DNA of 64,000 nucleotides from Sternotherus odoratus (Eukaryota; Chordata; Testudines; Kinosternidae), in assembly GCA_032164245.1 (NCBI GenBank), contig JAVMKO010000001.1, positions 169,375,434 through 169,439,433 on the forward strand. Direction: 5' to 3'. How positions within the stretch are numbered: the first letter of the stretch is position 1; each line of letters opens with the position of its first letter. The translations under genes and the position numbers were made by a program. The notes under the pieces are model-generated. The model had not been told where the DNA came from and did no database searches. It worked only from the letters and a program-made list of their open reading frames with translations. Of the stretch, positions 58,318 through 64,000 are shown piece by piece.

Positions 58318-59772
58318 ATGCCGGCAACTAAAGGCCGGCAAACTGGTTGCAACTATAATAAAGAACAAAACTGTCAGACACAGATGAACATAATTTGTTG
58401 GGGAAGAGTCAACATGGTATTTGTAAAAGGAAATCATGCCTCGCCAATCTACTAGAATTCTCTGAGGGGGTAAACAAGCATGTGGACAAGGGGGATCCAA
58501 TGGATATAGTGTACTTAGATTTTCAGAAAGTCTTTGACAAGCTCCCTCACCAAAGGCTCTTAAGCAAAGTAAGCAGTCATGGGATAAGAGGAAAGGTTCT
58601 CTCGTGGATTGATAATGGGTTAAAAGATAGAAAACAGGGTAGGAATAAATGTTGCGTTTTCAAAATGAAGATAGGTAAATAGTGGTATCCCAATAGTGGT
58701 CTGTACTGAGCCCAGTCCTATTTAACATATTAATAAATGATCTGGAAAAAGGGGTAAACAGCGAGGTGGAAAAATTTGCAGATGATAAACTACTCCACTA
58801 AAGATAGAGAAGTCCTAGGCACACTGTGAAGAGCTACAAAAGAATCTCACAAAACTGGATAACTGGGCAACAAAATAGCAGATGAAATTCATTGGTGATA
58901 AATGCAAAGTAATGTACATTGGAAAATATAATCCCAACTACACATATAAAATGATGGGCTCAAGAAAGATCTTGGAGTGTCTGTGGATAGTTTTCTGAAA
59001 ACATCCACTCAATGTGCAGTGGCAGACAAAAAACAAAAACAAACAAACAAAAAACCAATGTTGGAAATCATTAAGGGGATGGAGAGTAAGGCAGAAAATA
59101 TCCCAGTGCTTCTATATAAATCTGTGGTGCAGCCACATCTTGAATACTGTATGCACATATGGTTACCCCATCTCCAAAAAGGAATGGAATTGGAAAAGGT
59201 TCAGAAACGGGCAACAAAATGTTTAGGGGTATGGAACAGCTTCTGTATAAGGAGCAAATAAAAAGACTGGGACTTTTCAGCTTGAAAAGAGATGATTAAA
59301 CAGGGATATGACAGAGGTCTACAAAATCATGACTGGTGAGGAGAAAGTAAATAAGGAAGTGTTATTACTCCTGGTCATAACTCACAAACTAGTGCCACCA
59401 AGTGAAAGTAACAGGCAACAGGTTTAAAACAAACAAAAGGATGTATGTTCATACGACACACAGTCAACCTATGGAACTCTTTGCCAGAGGATGTTGTGAA
59501 GGCCAAGTCTATAACAGGGTTCAAAAAAGAACTAGATAAGTTCATGGAGGATATGTCCATCAATGGCTATTAGCCAGGATGGGCAGGGATGGTGTCCCCA
59601 GCCTCTATTTGCCAGAAGTTGAGGGTGGGCGACAGAGGATGGATCACTCGATCATTACCTATTCTGTTAATTCCTTCTGGGGCACCTGGCATTGGCCACT
59701 GTCGGAAGACAGGATGCTGGGATAGATGGACCTTTGGTCTGACCCAGTATGGCCATTCTTATGTTCTTAAAG
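58318..59772 (+). mobile_element. CR1 LINE fragment, older
   Basis: Plus-strand RT in broken frames. 58395-58682 reads MDIVYLDFQKVFDKLPHQ (the palm motif with substitutions), followed by ggtctgtactgagcccagtc and aatttgcagatgataaacta (degraded QGS and FADD boxes). 58977-59261 reads VLLYKSVVQPHLEYCMHI and GMELEKVQKRATK. The 3' end at 59730-59772 is the usual CR1 tail (ggccattcttatgttctta). Dead, and more diverged than the 42-44 kb copy. Confidence 0.88.
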
Positions 59773-59774
59773 TG

Positions 59775-60630
59775 GCTCTATGTATTGCCACGCTTTAAGT
59801 AATTCTTTCTTTGTATTTTCTGAAGATCAACTCTGGATTGCTCTTCATGAGGCTCCCAATACTCCCATCAAACCTGCTGCTTCTGAGAGAGATTTGGGTG
59901 CATGATGGAGGATGACAGGTCTCTTCTGGAATAATAAGCAGTTTCCTGGCTGGTAATTCTGCTTGGCAGTTACAGGGGGAGGACACATTTTTTGTTGTGT
60001 GGAAGCTAGTATTGGAACAGCTTATATAGTATGGTACTGGAGAATAGTTTACTACTGACCTCAGAAGAGCTCTTGAATCTTTGATGGGGTGGAGTACTTC
60101 ATCCATCTAGTTACTGAAGTACTTCATCTCCTTGAAGGACAAGTCTTTTATAGAACTTAGTACTTCTTTCAGAATACTAGATGTCTGCAATCAAGAGGCT
60201 TATAAATGTAATGGCCATGATCATGGATCTGGCAGCCATGTAGGATGCATCCACATCCACTGGTAGCACCATCTTTATTACTATTTGATAGTCTCCCTAA
60301 GTTCTTCTCCACAGCTGTTGGAGCTTGGATAGGAAAGGAGTTACCCTCTGGCATCTCAAAAAAAAAAAAAAAAAAACCCAAAAAAAAAAACCAAAAAAAA
60401 AAACACCCTGTGTTTTGCAAACAAAGCCTAGTAGTTTGTGATATAAAGTTGAGGGGAAGCAGACAGATACGCCTTATGTTCAAAAAGGTCCAATTTCTTT
60501 GGAGCCTCATCTTCTGTTGCACTTCTCTCATGGTTTTCACTGAAGAATGACTTTCTTCCTGTCCCAAGCTCTCTTCCTTTCTGTCTTTTGATAGGAAAAT
60601 GGCAGCTTGCATGAGTCAATAAAGGTTTTG
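59775..60630 (-). pseudogene. ancient DIRS gag relic (copy C)
   Basis: Minus-strand frames show LDLFEHKAYLSASPQLYIT (compare LDLFGRKVYSTGGLQLC in copy A), EGNSFPIQAPTAVEKN and DEVLHPIKDSRALLRSV (compare SCLQALKDRGVTLKTL in copy B), in the right order for the C-terminal half of a DIRS gag. Stops and shifts throughout. An A-rich insertion lies at 60359-60408. No terminal repeats or RT remain. Confidence 0.6.
60359..60408 (+). repeat. A-rich tract
   Basis: Three runs of 10-18 A separated by CC or CCC, within the DIRS gag relic. Confidence 0.9.
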
Positions 60631-60841
60631 ACTTCAGTTAACTAATTTTTTTATAAAATGAATAGATTTACATATGTCTAGTTAATTCTGAAATTTTGAA
60701 GAACACCAGGGTTACCCTTTAACAAAATATTTAAGCAGAATATGTCAACAACAATCTATAGCCATTTGTACAAACTGTGCTGTGTTTGTTCTAAACAGTG
60801 TTGGAAGTATTTATGATTGCTGCTAATGTGGTGAAACTCAC

Positions 60842-60992
60842 TTGTTTCAATAATATCCAATTTCTGGAAGCTCTCCAAGACATCTCCATTCAGTATTCTA
60901 GGTAGGAAGTCTCGTAATTGCATCACTTCAGTTGTCAGTCTCTCCAAATCTCTCTTTCTGATTTTAACAAATTCCTCTTTAGTCTCAGCCTT
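60842..60992 (-). CDS. HSF2BP: HSF2BP coding exon 2 (first coding exon in window)
   Basis: Translates to 50 residues plus one base, beginning KAETKEEFVKIRKRD and ending near ESFQKLDIIET. This corresponds to the extreme N-terminus of HSF2BP after the short start exon. The region is charged and heptad-like (KKDLERLTTEVMQ-type), consistent with the start of the coiled coil. The acceptor is a pyrimidine tract ending TTTCAG, the donor is A/GTGAGT. Exon begins in phase 0 and leaves one base (A) that joins AT at the start of the next exon to make Asn. An open frame continues upstream of the acceptor into intron, so that ATG is not a real start. Confidence 0.92.
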
Positions 60993-62809
60993 CTGAAACA
61001 TGGAACAGAGCACAGATATCTTTGTTACTCTGCAACATTCTCTAATTTGTATTCTAGTTACATAGCTTTCCTTCTCTCCCACAAATGCATCTCCCTCCAT
61101 TCAATATCTCTTCAGAAATTTAGAATTTTATTTTGAAAAGAAACATTATCTAATGGTCTTTTAAAGCATGGGACTTTGATAATAGCAAGTGCCATACACA
61201 TGCTGAACTACTGTCTTTAGAATGTCTTAAGTGGCTTATGCTCTACCTTTCATATTTTTTAATTAATTCAAAAGTTTTCTGAGCCCCCCCCCCCCCAACT
61301 ATATTGCTAAATTAAAATAGTTCTTCTACTGGAAATATTTCTATTCACCACAAAAGATAAATTAAATTTTTAAAATTCTTAAATTAACATTCATGATGCA
61401 TAACATTCAAATTAACACACAGAAGCAATTAAATTCTGAGTTAAGATCAGTAAGAGTCATGTAATTCCACTTCTTGTACCTAACTATTGCTATAGGTTCA
61501 TTTCTACTCCACAGCCTGAGAAAATTAGCTCTGGTTTAAAAAAAACCCATGATTAAAAAAAAAAATCTCAATACCAAAATAAAACTCAACTCAAATCTCA
61601 AAAGTGAAGGTGCACATTGCACTGTCTTGAAAACTCTGCTGTACAATCAAGGGTTATCGCTAAGATTCAATTTTCTGTCTTGAATATCTGTTCCCCAACA
61701 TGCTTTCAAAAAGCAGGATTGCAAAATTTCAGAATGATATTTTGCTTATGTCAGCCACCAATCCAATTATACTATGTTACATCCAACAACTAGACTTGGT
61801 GCTAAAACCCACCCACAAATAAAAATGTTTCGCCCTAGAATGAAGCAACATATTTCTTACTCTTCTCTGATCACTTTGTATTATACGTGTCTAATTTTTT
61901 TCTTACAATCCTGTCCATTTCCACAAGTCTCTCATTGCCTCTCTCCCTCCTCTTATTTCCCTTTTTTATTTAAATCCTGATCCTTTTAGGGGGAACAGGA
62001 GGGAACATCCTCCCAGGAACCTTAATTCCCCCTCCTCCCCCACCCTCCAAGAACCTTGCATTATGGGAACTACCTCATCTACTAAAAAAGGACACAAAAC
62101 TAGAGCTATGTTGAAATCCCAAATCTTTATTTGATGTATACACTATTAGAACCCCCCCCAAAACTAGTTAGAGATGTTCAGATAGTAACCCTGAAAAGTG
62201 TGCAAATGCCCCAATAGCTGTGTGCCCACACTGGTCAGTTATGTTTAAATAAGCCAGCAACTACTGTGCTGGCAAGAAAGCTCCAGTGAAAACAGCTCCC
62301 GCTGAAACCTGTCAAGCTTCCTTCTGAAGAAGAGCTCTGTTTAAGATTGAAAACATGTCTCTCACCAACAGAAGTTGGCACAATAAACGATATTACCTCA
62401 TCCACCTGGTCTTTAAAATCCCTGGGCCAGCATGACTACAAAACTGCATACAAATTTCCTTCAGTCAGCCACAAGAGGGTGCTAAAGAACTATACATGCA
62501 GCCTTTTCCCTAAACTGCAGAGCTGTCTCTGCAAAATTCTCACCTCCAGCTGAATGAGGGAGTGAGCGTCATTCCAAGTATCTCTTGCCACTAAACTACC
62601 AGGACAACACCTATGGCATTTGTATTTCTTCCACACCTTTTCTATTATTTCCTCCCCCTTCTTCATTGCTTGATTCTTCCTCTTTCTCCTTCTCTTTGTT
62701 TGTATTCTTCCCTTCATTTTTACTTCTCAATTTGTTGGTTTCTTTTGCAGTCCCCCACCCCCAAGTCAAACACACACCTATGCTGTCTTGGATTTAACAA
62801 AATCCCAGC
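60993..62809. other. HSF2BP intron 1 (part)
   Basis: Upstream of exon 2. AT-rich, with a poly-C run at 61287-61297 and pyrimidine-rich 62630-62760. No start exon or promoter found here. Confidence 0.55.
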
Positions 62810-62843
62810 TGTTCTGGTTCAGACAATAGTGAAAATGAGAATA

Positions 62844-63630
62844 CAGTGAAACCTCGATTTAACGGACTAATTCGGGCGAGGGGGTGTCCGTTAAAGCCAA
62901 AAGTCCGTTATTTAATAATTTTTTAAAATCATTAAATAACAGGACTTTTGGCTTTAACGGACACCCCCTCGCCCGAATTAGTCCCTTAGTCCGTTATATA
63001 GAGGTTTTACCCCCGGGCGGGGGGATTGACAGTTCCCACCCGGGCGGGTGAGCTGACAGCTCCCGCCCGGCTCCCCGCTGCGGGGAGCCGGGCAGGGGCT
63101 GTCAACTGTCAAACCCCCCCCCCACCCGGCTCCCCGCAGCGGGGAGCCCGGCGGGATCTGTGAACCCCTCCCCCCGCCCGAACAGCCCCCCCCGCCCACC
63201 CAAGGGGGGGGGGAGCCGGCGCCGGGCTGCTTGGGCGATGGGCTCAGCTGCCTGGTCAATTTCACCTGAAATTGACCAGGCAGCTGAGCAGATCGCCCAA
63301 GCAGCCCCGCCCCCCCCCCCCCCCCCCCGACCTGTCAGCCCGCCCGCCCGGCTTCCCGTTGCGGGGAGCCGGGCGGGGGCGGGGGGTTTGACAGCTCCCG
63401 CCGGGAGTTGTCAACTCGGCCCCCCGGCTCCCCTCTGCGGGGAGCCCGGTGGGAGCTGTCAGCCCGCCCGCCCGGCTCCCCTCTGCGGGGAGCCGGGCTG
63501 ACAGCTCCTGCCAGGCTCCCCGGGGCGGGAGCCGGCGGCCCCCGAATAACGGATTTCGGATGCATCAGAAATTTTGTCCGTTGCATCCGAAGTCCGTTAA
63601 ATCGGGGTCCGTTAAATCGAGGGTTTACTG
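62844..63630. mobile_element. Tigger-like non-autonomous element
   Basis: Left end CAGTGAAACCTCGATTTAAC and right end GTTAAATCGAGGGTTTACTG, with TA on both outer sides (62842-62843, 63631-63632). The interior is a chain of hairpins: 62867-62986 folds on itself with arms of about 55 bases, 63225-63300 folds around cctggtcaatttca, and GC-rich units with a cggctccccgctgcggggag palindrome recur between. No transposase. Confidence 0.8.
63030..63545. repeat. GC-rich palindromic minisatellite
   Basis: The self-complementary word ccggctccccgctgcggggag and variants occurs at about 63068, 63126, 63350, 63424 and 63472, linked by ctgtcagcccgcccgcc-type spacers. It continues in the right arm near 63718. 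Confidence 0.8.
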
Positions 63631-64000
63631 TATTAAAGTAAGATTCTTCACACAGAGTGTAAGCTTTTCCAGGCTTTTCCAGGGTGGGGGGGGGGGTTTG
63701 ACAGTTGACAGCCCCTGCCCGGCTCCCCGCAGCGGGGAGCCGGGCGGGAGCTGTCAGCTCACCCGCCCGGGTGGGAACTGTCAACCCCCCCGCCCGGGGG
63801 TAAAACCTCTATATAACGGACTAAGGGACTAATTCGGGCGAGGGGGTGTCCATTAAAGCCAAAAGTCCTGTTATTTAATGATTTTAAAAAATTATTAAAT
63901 AACGGACTTTTGGCTTTAACGGACACCCCCTCGCCCGAATTAGTCCGTTAAATCGAGGTTTCACTGTATTCTCATTTTCACTATTGTCTGAACCAGAACA

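Larger units (their letters stand above)
16777..64000 (-). other. HSF2BP: HSF2BP (MEILB2) gene body, coding exons 2-8 plus introns
   Basis: Seven exons on the minus strand encode a protein that aligns from memory along almost the whole of human HSF2BP (334 aa). Known role: a meiotic protein that binds BRCA2 through its C-terminal armadillo-like domain, works with BRME1, and helps load RAD51 and DMC1 at double-strand breaks in spermatocytes. The N-terminal part is coiled coil. Exon lengths 151, 104, 150, 139, 118, 104 and 209 (with stop) join in frame through split codons (A/AT, A/AT, GT/G, G/AC), so no internal exon is missing. Intron sizes run from about 1.9 kb to 16.5 kb and are filled with transposons. 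The start-codon exon was not found; it probably lies beyond 64000. No promoter is visible. Confidence 0.93.
62810..64000. repeat. large palindrome (inverted duplication) reaching the window edge
   Basis: 62810-63127 and 63682-64000 are reverse complements of each other with about two mismatches and one homopolymer indel over 318 bases. The match includes 34 bases outside the transposon ends (tgttctggttcagacaatag...), so it is not just a terminal inverted repeat. The loop is about 554 bases. The right arm may continue past the window. Confidence 0.93.

Noticed and set aside
60995..61100. In-frame ATG upstream of HSF2BP exon 2 as the start codon
   Set aside because: A good splice acceptor (TTTCAG) precedes the conserved residues, and the upstream translation does not resemble the HSF2BP N-terminus.
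62978..63832. Pro/Gly-rich open frames on both strands
   Set aside because: Produced by GC-rich palindromic repeat units; symmetrical on both strands because of the palindrome.
1..64000. CRISPR arrays, rRNA operons or bacterial gene systems
   Set aside because: No spaced direct repeats or prokaryotic gene organisation; introns, SINEs and LINEs show vertebrate nuclear DNA.

Overview
The window is a vertebrate nuclear genome segment, most likely from a cryptodire turtle. The pointers are a tRNA-derived SINE of the turtle type, CR1 LINEs of several ages, DIRS-type and Penelope-type elements, and many 8-bp-TSD hAT miniature elements. The species assignment is inference from repeat content and one host gene; I could not search databases.

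The only host gene I can support is the HSF2BP (MEILB2) orthologue on the minus strand. Seven consecutive coding exons, treated as exons 2 to 8, lie at 60992-60842, 57293-57190, 53728-53579, 51760-51622, 46568-46451, 33583-33480 and 16985-16777. All have canonical AG/GT boundaries, their phases join without a gap, and together they give about 324 codons ending in TAG. The exon with the start codon was not found and is probably beyond base 64000. Bases 1-16776 are the 3' UTR and downstream intergenic DNA.

Region by region: 1-16.7 kb is intergenic, with hAT MITEs, a broken DIRS copy (2.5-4.3 kb), MIR-like pieces, a hairpin/GC-minisatellite element and a possible alternative terminal exon at 13.7 kb. 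Intron 7 (17.0-33.5 kb) holds a nearly complete DIRS element (21.0-27.3 kb) with inverted terminal repeats, internal complementary region, gag-like ORF, RT/RNase H and tyrosine recombinase. It also holds a Penelope-like fragment (27.6-28.4 kb) into which an endonuclease-type LINE (28.35-32.69 kb) inserted with a 40-bp duplication; that LINE carries a SINE. Intron 6 (33.6-46.5 kb) holds a GC-rich hAT MITE, two solo LTRs with 5-bp TSDs, a long CR1 copy and a second hairpin element. Introns 5 to 2 carry an LTR split by a Tigger-like MITE, further hAT and Tigger MITEs, old and younger CR1, and a decayed DIRS gag relic. The far end (62.81-64.00 kb) is a large, nearly perfect palindrome built on a Tigger-like element and reaching the window edge.

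None of the mobile ORFs appears fully intact except the tyrosine recombinase frame of the 21-27 kb DIRS copy. No CRISPR arrays, rRNA or functional tRNA genes were seen.
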